A stretch of DNA of 64,000 nt, taken from positions 580,809 through 644,808 of the forward strand of contig NZ_QGDB01000003.1 of NCBI RefSeq assembly GCF_003149535.1, given 5' to 3'. This DNA comes from Falsochrobactrum shanghaiense (GTDB lineage: Bacteria > Pseudomonadota > Alphaproteobacteria > Rhizobiales > Rhizobiaceae). The translations under genes were made by a program, and so were the position numbers. Shown one piece after another: positions 48,033 through 55,946 of this stretch. The notes under the pieces are model-generated. The model saw nothing but the letters and a program-made list of their open reading frames with translations. It ran no database searches and was not told where the DNA came from. Position 1 is the stretch's first letter, and each line of letters opens with the position of its first letter.

Positions 48033-48785
48033 TCAGACGGCGTCAGGATCCATACCGGCGACGGCCGCCAGCGAACGGCGCGAAAGAATTTCGACAATAT
48101 TGGCCTCGGGCAGCTGGATCAGGCCCTGCGTCTTGAGCTTGGTGAAGCTGCGGCTCACCGTTTCGATGGTCAGGCCAAGATGATCGGCAATATCGATACG
48201 GTTCATCAAAAGATGGACCAGATCGCGCCTGCCGCCGTGCTTTTCCGACCGGGCTGCCAGAACCAGCAGGAAGCTTGCGAGCTTTTCCACGGGCGCAAGA
48301 CGGCCCAGCACCAACTGGTTGTCGCGGGCGGTCCGCAGCGCATCGCGGGTCATCAGATGCAGCCGCTCTTTGAGCCGGGGGAATTTTTCCATCAGCATAT
48401 CCATTTCCCTTGCGGAAAAAGCGCAAAGAACGGATGGCACCACCGCTTCAGCCGATTGCGAATAGACGTCATCATCGGCAAGTCCAAGATAATCGCCCGG
48501 AACCAGAAAGCCCGTGATCTGGCGGCGCCCGTCGGGAAGCAGCGTATAAATGCGCAGCATGCCCGATGTGAGGCTAAAAACGCGCTGTTTCGGCGCGCCT
48601 TCTTCCACCAGCGATTCGTTGGCATTGAGTTTTTTCGAAGTCATGATGGCTTCAAGCGCGCCCAGATCATCATCGTCGAGCGCAGCACAAACGGCCATCT
48701 GGCGCACTTCGCATTCGGCGCAAACCCCGCAGGCGGCGCGATGGCTGCTCGATTTTGGCTCCACGGTGAAAGGCACAACAGCCAC
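48033..48785 (-). CDS. fnrN: Crp/Fnr family oxygen regulator FnrN
   Basis: 250 residues. An N-terminal cysteine cluster (Cys19, Cys22, Cys25, Cys33) and a further cysteine near residue 119 (VPSVLCAFS) can ligate a [4Fe-4S] cluster that senses oxygen. The cyclic-nucleotide-binding-like domain is followed by a helix-turn-helix IADHLGLTIETVSRSFTKL, with the ETVSR recognition residues typical of FNR. Active under oxygen limitation, it binds TTGAT-N4-ATCAA sites, one of which lies 26 bases past its stop, upstream of hemN. No second site was seen immediately upstream of fnrN itself. Confidence 0.93.
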   Translation of the reverse strand: MAVVPFTVEPKSSSHRAACGVCAECEVRQMAVCAALDDDDLGALEAIMTSKKLNANESLVEEGAPKQRVFSLTSGMLRIYTLLPDGRRQITGFLVPGDYLGLADDDVYSQSAEAVVPSVLCAFSAREMDMLMEKFPRLKERLHLMTRDALRTARDNQLVLGRLAPVEKLASFLLVLAARSEKHGGRRDLVHLLMNRIDIADHLGLTIETVSRSFTKLKTQGLIQLPEANIVEILSRRSLAAVAGMDPDAV

Positions 48786-48869
48786 GATGATTTCCTAGCG
48801 ACGGGGGGTATGAGGAGGCATTTGACCTGCCCCGCTAAATTAGGGGTCCAGAGCCAATACTCCAAGAGC

Positions 48870-48920
48870 GATTTCGCCGCAGGCCAGTTTTTTAAGATTG
48901 AATTATTCTGCGGCGAAATC
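48870..48920. repeat. Large inverted repeat between pyrE and fnrN
   Basis: GATTTCGCCGCAG (48870-48882) and CTGCGGCGAAATC (48908-48920), perfect 13-base arms around a 25-base AT-rich loop, 12 bases past the pyrE stop on the minus strand. It may terminate pyrE transcription or form a regulatory stem for fnrN. Confidence 0.65.
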
Positions 48921-48932
48921 TCAAAAACCGGG

Positions 48933-49511
48933 TCAGATATTGCGGCTGCCCGGTTTGACTGCCGGGATCGCGGCCAGTTCCGGCGGCAGATTATCGGGCG
49001 AATAGGCCGGCACTTCATATTCAGCCAGCGAAATCAGCCTTGTGCCGACATCGGCCTTGCCTGCGGAGCGGTCCACGATGCAGGCAGCCGCGACCACTTC
49101 GACGCCTATATCCTGCATGCATTGGATGGTTTCACGAATGGACAGGCCGGTCGTGACGATGTCTTCCACGATCACGACGCGCGCACCTTGCGGCACTTCG
49201 AAACGGCGCAGGCGGAACACGCCATTCTCGCGCTCCACCCAGACCGAAGGGACGCCCAGGTGGCGGGAGGTCTCGTAAGAAGGGATCAGCCCGCCGATGG
49301 CAGGCCCGACCACATAATCTATCCGGCCCAGATCCGCTGCCCGGATTTTTTCCGCAAGTGCCTTGCAAAGCTTTTCAGTCTTGTCGGCATGCATGAAGAC
49401 CCGCGCCTTTTGCAGAAAGATGGGGCTGCGCAGGCCGGAGGTGAGAATAAAATGGCCCTCAAGGATCGCTCCCGCTTCGCGGAAGACGGCAATCACGTCT
49501 TCGGTATTCAT
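48933..49511 (-). CDS. pyrE: Orotate phosphoribosyltransferase
   Basis: 192 residues. The PRPP-binding motif [14 protein letters not shown] is present, preceded by the substrate region [14 protein letters not shown] and followed by a C-terminal extension [11 protein letters not shown]. Converts orotate to OMP in pyrimidine synthesis. It lies seven bases downstream of rsh. The dihydroorotase gene for the previous step is about 11 kb away. Confidence 0.95.
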   Translation of the reverse strand: MNTEDVIAVFREAGAILEGHFILTSGLRSPIFLQKARVFMHADKTEKLCKALAEKIRAADLGRIDYVVGPAIGGLIPSYETSRHLGVPSVWVERENGVFRLRRFEVPQGARVVIVEDIVTTGLSIRETIQCMQDIGVEVVAAACIVDRSAGKADVGTRLISLAEYEVPAYSPDNLPPELAAIPAVKPGSRNI

Positions 49512-49518
49512 TCTGGTC

Positions 49519-51762
49519 CTATCCGTTCACACGCTTTGCGCCGCTCACGCTCGCGCTTTCTTTCAATTGGGAAATGATGCGATTGAGGTGTTTAAGGTCC
49601 CAGACCTCGACGTCAATGATCATTTCGGTAAAGTCGGGCGCAGTGCGCACCATGGAGAGATTGTGAATATTGGCATCGTTGGACGCAACAATCTGCGCGA
49701 TCTCCGCCAATGATCCCGGCGAATTGATCGCAGAGACGCTGATGCGGGCGGGAAAGCGCTCATGCATTCCCTCGTCAATATCCCAGCGCACGTCGATCCA
49801 GCGTTCCGGCTGGTCGTCATAGGCCGTCAGGGCCGGCGACTGGATCGGGTAGATCGTAATGCCTGCACCGGGCTGCAGGATGCCCACGATACGGTCCCCC
49901 GGCACAGCACCTTCGGGTGCAAAACGCACCGGCAGATCGGAATTGGTGCCGCGAATGGGCAATGCCTTGCGGCTGGGTTTTTCGCCATTTTCCGGCAATG
50001 CCGCCGCATCTTCGGAGCCTTCCGGCACCTTGAAGATCATGCCAGCCGCGTTCTGGATGTTAAACCAGCCCTTTTCGCCGGTCTTGGCGGGATTGTTCTG
50101 CGAGGTGACACGGGTATCCTGATAATCGGGATAAACCGCCTTCACCACGTCCGTCGAAGGCAGCTCGCCGCGGCCCACCGAAGCCAGCACATCCTCGACA
50201 TCCTTGCGCGCCAGCCGCGGCAGGCCGGGCTTGAGAATTTCCTTGCTGAACGGCTTTCCCGCGCGCTCGAAAGCGCGTTCGAGAATACGCATGCCAAGGC
50301 CCGAATATTGCTTGCGCACAGCTGAGCGCGTGGCGCGGCGGATAGCTGCGCGCGCCTTGCCGGTTGCGACAAGCGATTCCCATGCAGCAGGCGGCACCTG
50401 CGCCTTGGAGCGAATGATTTCGACTTCATCGCCGTTTTTAAGCTCGGTCATCAGCGGCATGATACGGCCATTGACCTTGGCTCCGACACAGCTGTCGCCA
50501 ATGTCGGTGTGGACTGCATAGGCGAAATCGATTGGCGTTGCGCCGCGCGGCAAAGCGATAAGGCGTCCCTTGGGCGTGAAGCAGAAAACCTGATCCTGAA
50601 ACAGTTCGAGCTTGGTGTGCTCCAGAAATTCTTCCGGATTGTCACCTTCCGAAAGCTGCTCGATGGTCTGGCGCAGCCATGCATAGGCATTGGTTTCGGT
50701 GGAAATCTTGTGCGGATTGCTGGCGCTGCCGCGATCCTTGTAGATCGAATGGGCGGCGACGCCGAATTCGGCGATCTCGTCCATTTCGCGCGTTCTGATC
50801 TGCAATTCGATACGCTGGCGCGACGGGCCGATGATCGTCGTGTGGATGGATCGATAATCGTTCTGCTTGGGCGTGGAGATATAATCCTTGAACCGGCCCG
50901 GCACCATGGACCATGTGGTGTGGATCAGGCCCAGCGCGCGGTAGCAATCCTGCACCGTGTCGACCATCACGCGGAAGCCGAAAATATCGGAGAGCTGTTC
51001 GAAGGACAGTCCCTTGGTTTCCATCTTGCGGAATACGGACCACGGCTTTTTCTGGCGGCTTTTGACGCTGGCCTTGATGCCGTGTTCCTCGAAGATCGCG
51101 GAAAGATCGTCCTCGATCTTTTGCAGCAGGCCGCGATTCTTTTCGAGAAGTTCCGCCAGCCGGTCGGTAACGGCGCGCCAGGCATCGGGATTGATATAGC
51201 GGAACGCCAGATCTTCCAGTTCTTCACGCGTATCCTGCATGCCCATACGCCCGGCCAGGGGCGCATAAATATCCATCGTCTCTTCGGCGATGCGCAGGCG
51301 CTTATCCTCGCGCATGACGCCAAGCGTGCGCATATTGTGCAGCCGGTCGGCAAGCTTGACCAGAAGCACCCGGACGTCTTCGGAAATAGCCAGAAGAAGC
51401 TTGCGCAGGTTTTCCGCCTGCACCGCCTTCTTGGAAACCAGATCAAGCTTCTTGAGCTTTGTCAGCCCTTCGACGAGCTTGCCGATTTCCGGCCCGAAAA
51501 GCTGGTCGATCTCCTGACGTGTCGCCGTGGTGTCTTCGATCGTATCATGCAGGAGGGCGATGGCAATCGTCGCCTCGTCAAGATGCATATCCGTAAGGAT
51601 AGCCGCCACTTCCAGCGGGTGGGAAAAATAGGGATCGCCCGAAGCACGTTTCTGGCTGCCATGCTTCTGCATGGCATAGACATATGCCTTGTTGAGAAGC
51701 GCCTCATTGACGTCAGGCTTGTATCGCTGGACCCGCTCCACAAGCTCATATTGGCGCATCAT
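49519..51762 (-). CDS. rsh: Bifunctional (p)ppGpp synthetase/hydrolase Rsh
   Basis: 747 residues. The N-terminal HD hydrolase domain ([31 protein letters not shown] and [13 protein letters not shown]), the RelA/SpoT synthetase domain ([39 protein letters not shown]), the TGS domain ([30 protein letters not shown]) and the C-terminal ACT domain are all present. It sets the stringent-response alarmone level and in Brucella and rhizobia is needed for host adaptation. Start follows a strong context near 51762. It lies 239 bases downstream of rpoZ, separated by a terminator and a repeat. Confidence 0.97.
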   Translation of the reverse strand: MMRQYELVERVQRYKPDVNEALLNKAYVYAMQKHGSQKRASGDPYFSHPLEVAAILTDMHLDEATIAIALLHDTIEDTTATRQEIDQLFGPEIGKLVEGLTKLKKLDLVSKKAVQAENLRKLLLAISEDVRVLLVKLADRLHNMRTLGVMREDKRLRIAEETMDIYAPLAGRMGMQDTREELEDLAFRYINPDAWRAVTDRLAELLEKNRGLLQKIEDDLSAIFEEHGIKASVKSRQKKPWSVFRKMETKGLSFEQLSDIFGFRVMVDTVQDCYRALGLIHTTWSMVPGRFKDYISTPKQNDYRSIHTTIIGPSRQRIELQIRTREMDEIAEFGVAAHSIYKDRGSASNPHKISTETNAYAWLRQTIEQLSEGDNPEEFLEHTKLELFQDQVFCFTPKGRLIALPRGATPIDFAYAVHTDIGDSCVGAKVNGRIMPLMTELKNGDEVEIIRSKAQVPPAAWESLVATGKARAAIRRATRSAVRKQYSGLGMRILERAFERAGKPFSKEILKPGLPRLARKDVEDVLASVGRGELPSTDVVKAVYPDYQDTRVTSQNNPAKTGEKGWFNIQNAAGMIFKVPEGSEDAAALPENGEKPSRKALPIRGTNSDLPVRFAPEGAVPGDRIVGILQPGAGITIYPIQSPALTAYDDQPERWIDVRWDIDEGMHERFPARISVSAINSPGSLAEIAQIVASNDANIHNLSMVRTAPDFTEMIIDVEVWDLKHLNRIISQLKESASVSGAKRVNG

Positions 51763-51863
51763 CGACTAAAACTCCTACCACCGCGTACAGACATGATCAC
51801 TATTCTGGCTAAAAATTGCTAAAAAATATAATATTTTACGCGCCTGTGATGCAGCTTTTTTTC

Positions 51864-51909
51864 TAAAGCGTGTCGTTATCCCAAAACCGGTTCCCACTTT
51901 CGGGCGATC
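51864..51909. repeat. Bru-RS-like repeat, partial copy 2
   Basis: TAAAGCGTGTCGTTATCCCA followed by the shared core with AAACCGGTTCCCACTTTCGGG. It lacks the left half seen in the copies at 9424 and 58925, and differs by one base in the CCCAAAACC core. Confidence 0.7.
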
Positions 51910-51935
51910 AACCGGTCTTCGGATCGTCCACATAG

Positions 51936-51974
51936 AAAAACGTGCGCCACAGCCGGTCAGCCGCACGCACGTTT
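51936..51974 (-). terminator. Terminator of rpoZ
   Basis: AAACGTGCG (51938-51946) pairs with CGCACGTTT (51966-51974). On the minus strand, a run of T follows the hairpin, 28 bases downstream of the rpoZ stop. Confidence 0.75.
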
Positions 51975-52001
51975 CATTGTTTTCAGCAGTCGTGACGCCG
52001 A

Positions 52002-52406
52002 TCAGAAATCGTCGCTTTTTTCCGGTGCGACAAGACCTTCAATGCCGGCGAGCAGTTCTTCTTCCGACATGCGGTCGAAGGAAAGCACATCTTCTTCCGC
52101 AGCTTCCGAGATGCCTTCGGCAAGCTCGTCCGATGCGACACCAATCTGCGCAGGCGCGGCAGCTTCCGGCTCGTCGATCTCGACATGCTTCTGCAACGAA
52201 TGAATCAGGGCTTCTTTCAGATCGTCGGGCGACAGCGTTTCATCGGCGATTTCACGCAGCGCAACCACAGGGTTCTTGTCGTTATCGCGATCGACGGTGA
52301 TCGATGCGCCCTGCGAAATCTGCCGCGCACGGTGCCCGGCCAGAAGAACCAGTTCAAAACGGTTCTCGACCTTATCTACGCAGTCCTCAACGGTGACGCG
52401 GGCCAT
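52002..52406 (-). CDS. rpoZ: RNA polymerase omega subunit
   Basis: 134 residues. [31 protein letters not shown] is the conserved N-terminus of omega; [18 protein letters not shown] ends the folded part. The C-terminal half is an acidic extension ([21 protein letters not shown]) typical of alphaproteobacteria. Omega helps RNA polymerase assembly and is adjacent to rsh (spoT-like), as in many genomes. Confidence 0.96.
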   Translation of the reverse strand: MARVTVEDCVDKVENRFELVLLAGHRARQISQGASITVDRDNDKNPVVALREIADETLSPDDLKEALIHSLQKHVEIDEPEAAAPAQIGVASDELAEGISEAAEEDVLSFDRMSEEELLAGIEGLVAPEKSDDF

Positions 52407-52852
52407 AGGCGGTCCCTTTCATTGCTTAAACTTTAACGGAATTTCCCTGCACATAGCGCTTGTCCGGCAAAATTACAAGCAAAAGCGCAAGAATGCACGC
52501 ATATGTGCCGCCAGAATACCGACCATGGCAGCTTGCTGTCGATTCAGCACGGGGGTGCGGCGCGAAGGTCATAAGGCGAATTTGTCATTCAAGCCCGCGT
52601 TCATATGCGGATTTTGACATACAGCCTCCAAAATGCGCTATATAAACTTGCCAGATCATGCTGCCGAAATCGGGTGACTGGTAATTTAGTGGGATCAAAT
52701 AACAACCATTAGTTGCTTGTTTTTCTATAATTTCTCCTTAGAACGCAATAAACGTCTTTGGTAAAAATGAATACCGCCCGCCGTTTGAAAACAAATCTAA
52801 ATACGCGGTCGATGGCCCACTCCCTGCGACCGTAGAGTGGATATATTGCACG
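52407..52852. other. Divergent intergenic region rpoZ/NYN gene with possible RNA element
   Basis: 446 bases without an ORF that I accept. It holds a good plus-strand promoter (52614-52642), a structured segment (52650-52682: CCAG and TCA pairing with TGA and CTGG around a CCGA/TCGG stem), and an AT-rich stretch with TTTTT at 52720-52724. It could be a small RNA gene or a long leader of the NYN gene. Confidence 0.4.
52614..52642 (+). promoter_or_regulatory. Sigma-70-type promoter upstream of the NYN gene
   Basis: TTGACA (52614-52619), 17 bases, GCTATA (52637-52642); a TATATA variant is two bases on. The best promoter match seen by eye in the window. Transcription would start near 52650. Confidence 0.5.
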
Positions 52853-53431
52853 ATGTTTGATTCTCGTGAAAAGATTGCGCTTTTTATTGATGGCGCCAAT
52901 TTATATGCAGCCTCAAAGACACTCGGTTTCGACATCGATTACCGCAAATTATTGAAGGCTTTTCAAAAGCGCGGCTATCTGCTGCGCGCTTATTATTATA
53001 CGGCGCTGGTGGAAGATCAGGAATATTCATCGATCCGCCCGCTTATCGACTGGCTCGACTATAATGGCTACAAGGTCATTACCAAGGCCGCCAAGGAATT
53101 CACGGATTCAACGGGCCGCCGCAAGGTAAAAGGCAATATGGACATCGAACTCACCGTCGATGCCATGCAGCTTACCGATACGGTCGATCATTTCGTGATC
53201 TTCTCCGGCGATGGCGATTTCCGCTCGCTGGTCGAGGCATTGCAGCGCAAAGGCCGTAAAGTGTCGGTGGTTTCGACCCTCACCACGCAGCCCGCGATGA
53301 TTTCCGACGAGTTGCGGCGGCAGGCAGATCATTTCATCGATCTTGTCTCGCTGAAATCGGAAATCGGGCGCGACCCGTCCGAACGGCCGCAGGTACGCCG
53401 CCACGATGAGGATGCCGACGAGGACTATTGA
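52853..53431 (+). CDS. NYN (PIN-like) domain protein, LabA/DUF88 family
   Basis: 192 residues. KIALFIDGANLYAASKTLG carries the N-terminal acidic residue of NYN nucleases, KGNMDIELTVDAMQL and FVIFSGDGDFRSLVEALQRKGRKV the further conserved aspartates. NYN/LabA proteins are predicted RNases; the target is unknown. The C-terminus is acidic and low in complexity (RRHDEDADEDY). A plausible promoter lies about 240 bases upstream. Confidence 0.88.
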   Translation: MFDSREKIALFIDGANLYAASKTLGFDIDYRKLLKAFQKRGYLLRAYYYTALVEDQEYSSIRPLIDWLDYNGYKVITKAAKEFTDSTGRRKVKGNMDIELTVDAMQLTDTVDHFVIFSGDGDFRSLVEALQRKGRKVSVVSTLTTQPAMISDELRRQADHFIDLVSLKSEIGRDPSERPQVRRHDEDADEDY

Positions 53432-53461
53432 CGTCCATCTGCCCCCGGTTCATGCAGGGAC

Positions 53462-54109
53462 ATGATTTCAGAACCCTCCTCCGATTGTGCGATCTGCCCA
53501 CGATTGCATGAATTCTTACAGGAATGGCGGCGCAAGGAGCCTCGATGGCATAATGCGCCGGTTCCTCCGTTCGTGCCTGCCCATGCCGATGATGTGCGGC
53601 TGCTGATCGTGGGCCTTGCACCCGGCCTTCGCGGGGCCAATCGCACCGGTCGTCCGTTCACCGGCGATTATGCGGGCGAACTTCTCTACAGCACCTTATG
53701 CGAATTCGGCTTTGCGGCTGGAACATTCGAAGCGCGCCCCGATGACAGCCTGCGGCTGCTTGACGCCTGTATCGTCAATGCGGTGCGATGCGTGCCGCCG
53801 GAGAACAAGCCCACCGGCAGCGAGATCAACAATTGCCGCCAGTTCTTCAGCCCGTTGCTGACGCATTTCCGTAATCTGCGCGCCGTGGTGACATTGGGCA
53901 CCATTGCCCATCAATCCACCATCCGCGCCATGGGCGCACCCGTTGCGCGCCACCCTTTCGGGCACGGCAAAGAGACGGAAATCAACGGATTGCGCATTTT
54001 TTCGAGCTATCATTGCTCACGCTATAATACAAATACGGGCCGGCTGACCGACCCGATGTTTCGCGATATTTTCAGAAATGCGCGCGCCTTTCTCAATGAG
54101 GCGGCTTAA
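53462..54109 (+). CDS. Uracil-DNA glycosylase, family 5-like
   Basis: 215 residues. Cysteines in CAICPRL, VRCVPP and SSYHCSRYN are positioned to ligate the [4Fe-4S] cluster of family 4/5 UDGs. LAPGLRGANRTGRPFTGDYAGEL is the active-site motif of the UdgB (family 5) type, which lacks the asparagine/aspartate of family 4 and acts on uracil and other damaged bases. It follows the NYN gene after 30 bases and may be cotranscribed. The stop is adjacent to the smpB stop on the opposite strand. Confidence 0.87.
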   Translation: MISEPSSDCAICPRLHEFLQEWRRKEPRWHNAPVPPFVPAHADDVRLLIVGLAPGLRGANRTGRPFTGDYAGELLYSTLCEFGFAAGTFEARPDDSLRLLDACIVNAVRCVPPENKPTGSEINNCRQFFSPLLTHFRNLRAVVTLGTIAHQSTIRAMGAPVARHPFGHGKETEINGLRIFSSYHCSRYNTNTGRLTDPMFRDIFRNARAFLNEAA

Positions 54110-54586
54110 TCAGCCACGATCGCGCAAAAGCCGCGCCTTTTCGCGATTCCAGTCGCGCTTCTTTTCGGTTTCGCGCTTGTCGTGGTTTTTCTTGCCGCGC
54201 GCCAGGGCCAGCTCAAGCTTCGCCCGCCCGCGATCATTGAAATAAAGCTTCAGCGGAACGACCGTCATGCCTTCGCGGGAGACCGAATTGAACAGCCGGG
54301 CCATTTCGCGACGACTGACGAGAAGCTTGCGCAACCGGCGCGGCTCGTGATTGAAGCGGTTGCCCTGCGTATATTCGGGCACATAGGAATTGATCAGCCA
54401 GAACTCGCCATTTTCAAAGCTCGCATAACTTTCCGCTATATTGGCCTGATTGGCGCGCAACGACTTGACTTCGGTGCCCGTCAGAACCAGACCGGCTTCC
54501 AGAGTATCGATAATCTCGAAATTGAAACGCGCCTTGCGATTTTCAGCAATGATTTTGCGCGCGGGAGAGTTCTTCGGCTTATTCAT
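54110..54586 (-). CDS. smpB: SsrA-binding protein SmpB
   Basis: 158 residues from ATG 54586. [30 protein letters not shown] is the SmpB core, and the C-terminal basic tail [20 protein letters not shown] inserts into the ribosomal A site during trans-translation. No tmRNA gene is visible in the window. It lies downstream of dapA on the same strand, separated by a terminator. Confidence 0.97.
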   Translation of the reverse strand: MNKPKNSPARKIIAENRKARFNFEIIDTLEAGLVLTGTEVKSLRANQANIAESYASFENGEFWLINSYVPEYTQGNRFNHEPRRLRKLLVSRREMARLFNSVSREGMTVVPLKLYFNDRGRAKLELALARGKKNHDKRETEKKRDWNREKARLLRDRG

Positions 54587-54636
54587 ATTGGCATCATATA
54601 CAGTATCACTTCTCAAAGCGGAATCGATATTTGGCG

Positions 54637-54770
54637 TGCATAGGCCGCAGATTCAAGAAGTTACCTGTCCGAAGCTGTTTTCCGGGTGGGGCAAGCCGTT
54701 CATTCAATGCCGCAAATAAAACGCTCCCGCAAACGGGAGCGCAAATCATTCATCACTGCATAGGCCGCAG
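54637..54770. repeat. 14-base direct repeat flanking the smpB-dapA spacer
   Basis: TGCATAGGCCGCAG at 54637-54650 and again at 54757-54770, 120 bases apart, with the dapA terminator between. Cause unknown; could be chance, a duplication, or a footprint. Confidence 0.5.
54716..54741 (-). terminator. Intrinsic terminator of dapA
   Basis: CGCTCCCG (54722-54729) and CGGGAGCG (54734-54741), four-base loop; on the minus strand TTTTATTT follows. It lies 36 bases past the dapA stop. Confidence 0.85.
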
Positions 54771-54776
54771 GGCAGA

Positions 54777-55658
54777 TCAGTTGATGAGACCTGCATGCTG
54801 CATGGCCTGCCCGATCTTGTCGGCTGTCGCGGCTTCCACCGTCACCATTGGCGAGCGCAGGACATTTTCCACGCGGCCAAGACGCGAGAGCGCATATTTG
54901 GGGCCGGAGGGGTTCGGCTCAATGAACAGGGCCTTATGCAAGGGCATCAGCCGGTCCTGCAATTCCAGTGCGCGGCTAAAGTCGCCCGCCTGGCAAGCCG
55001 CCTGAAACTCCGCGCAAAGGCGCGGCGCTATATTGGCGGTCACGGAAATGCACCCGACCCCGCCATGGGCATTGAAGCCGAGCGCGGAGGCGTCTTCACC
55101 CGAAAGCTGGATGAAATCCGTTCCGCATGTGATGCGCTGTTCCGACACGCGTTCGATCTTGCCGGTCGCATCCTTGACGCCAATGATGTTCTTATGATCG
55201 CGCACCAGTGCGCCCATGGTTTCGGGCAGCATGTCAACGATCGAACGACCGGGTATATTGTAGATTATGAGCGGAATAGAGATTGATTTCGCCACGCGCG
55301 AAAAATGTTCGTAAAGGCCGCGCTGGCTGGGCTTGTTGTAATAGGGCGTGACGACGAGCACCGCATCCGCACCCGCTTCCTGCGCGTGCTGCGCCAGTTC
55401 GATGGCTTCCACCGTGCTGTTGGAGCCTGCGCCTGCGATCACCGGCACACGGCCAGCCGCGACTTCGATGCAGACTTCGACAACGCGCTTATGTTCATCA
55501 TGCGAAAGGGTTGGGGTTTCGCCTGTGGTGCCGACCGGAACCAGCCCTTGCGTGCCTTCTTCGATCTGCCAGTTCACGAAATCACGAAAAGCTTTTTCGT
55601 CGAACGCCCCTTCGCTGTCGAATGGCGTAACGAGGGCGGTGATTGAGCCTTTCAGCAT
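54777..55658 (-). CDS. dapA: 4-hydroxy-tetrahydrodipicolinate synthase
   Basis: 293 residues. [10 protein letters not shown] opens the TIM barrel, [10 protein letters not shown] binds pyruvate, [13 protein letters not shown] contains the catalytic tyrosine, and [10 protein letters not shown] the Schiff-base lysine. DapA condenses pyruvate with aspartate semialdehyde on the path to diaminopimelate and lysine. A typical dapA-smpB neighbourhood for Rhizobiales. Lysine feedback residues were not checked. Confidence 0.97.
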   Translation of the reverse strand: MLKGSITALVTPFDSEGAFDEKAFRDFVNWQIEEGTQGLVPVGTTGETPTLSHDEHKRVVEVCIEVAAGRVPVIAGAGSNSTVEAIELAQHAQEAGADAVLVVTPYYNKPSQRGLYEHFSRVAKSISIPLIIYNIPGRSIVDMLPETMGALVRDHKNIIGVKDATGKIERVSEQRITCGTDFIQLSGEDASALGFNAHGGVGCISVTANIAPRLCAEFQAACQAGDFSRALELQDRLMPLHKALFIEPNPSGPKYALSRLGRVENVLRSPMVTVEAATADKIGQAMQHAGLIN

Positions 55659-55946
55659 AGGTGAACTCCCGAGAATACAGATGAAGCCTGATCGCGCAAT
55701 ATTGTCTCAAAAGCGCTTGCAAGGCGGTGCACCATAGTCTTGCAGCGCTGATCGAGCAAGCAAATTACACTCGCGAAAATGCAAAATCATGATGGCGTCA
55801 ATGATCGATTATTGCCGCCGCGCGAATGCGGCTAATGCTTCTTCGGCCATCACAGAAAACTCGTCATAACGCTTTGTTAACCCTTGCTTCATCGATCCCT
55901 GTCAGGATTACATTTGCCACAAAGCCGGGGCGAGCGAGGCTTAGAA

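Noticed and set aside
48180..49577. Plus-strand frame of 465 codons antisense to fnrN and pyrE
   Set aside because: Spans two good minus-strand genes and the spacer between them; no domain or ribosome-binding site.
50509..51822. Plus-strand frame of 437 codons antisense to rsh
   Set aside because: Shadow of the Rsh coding sequence.
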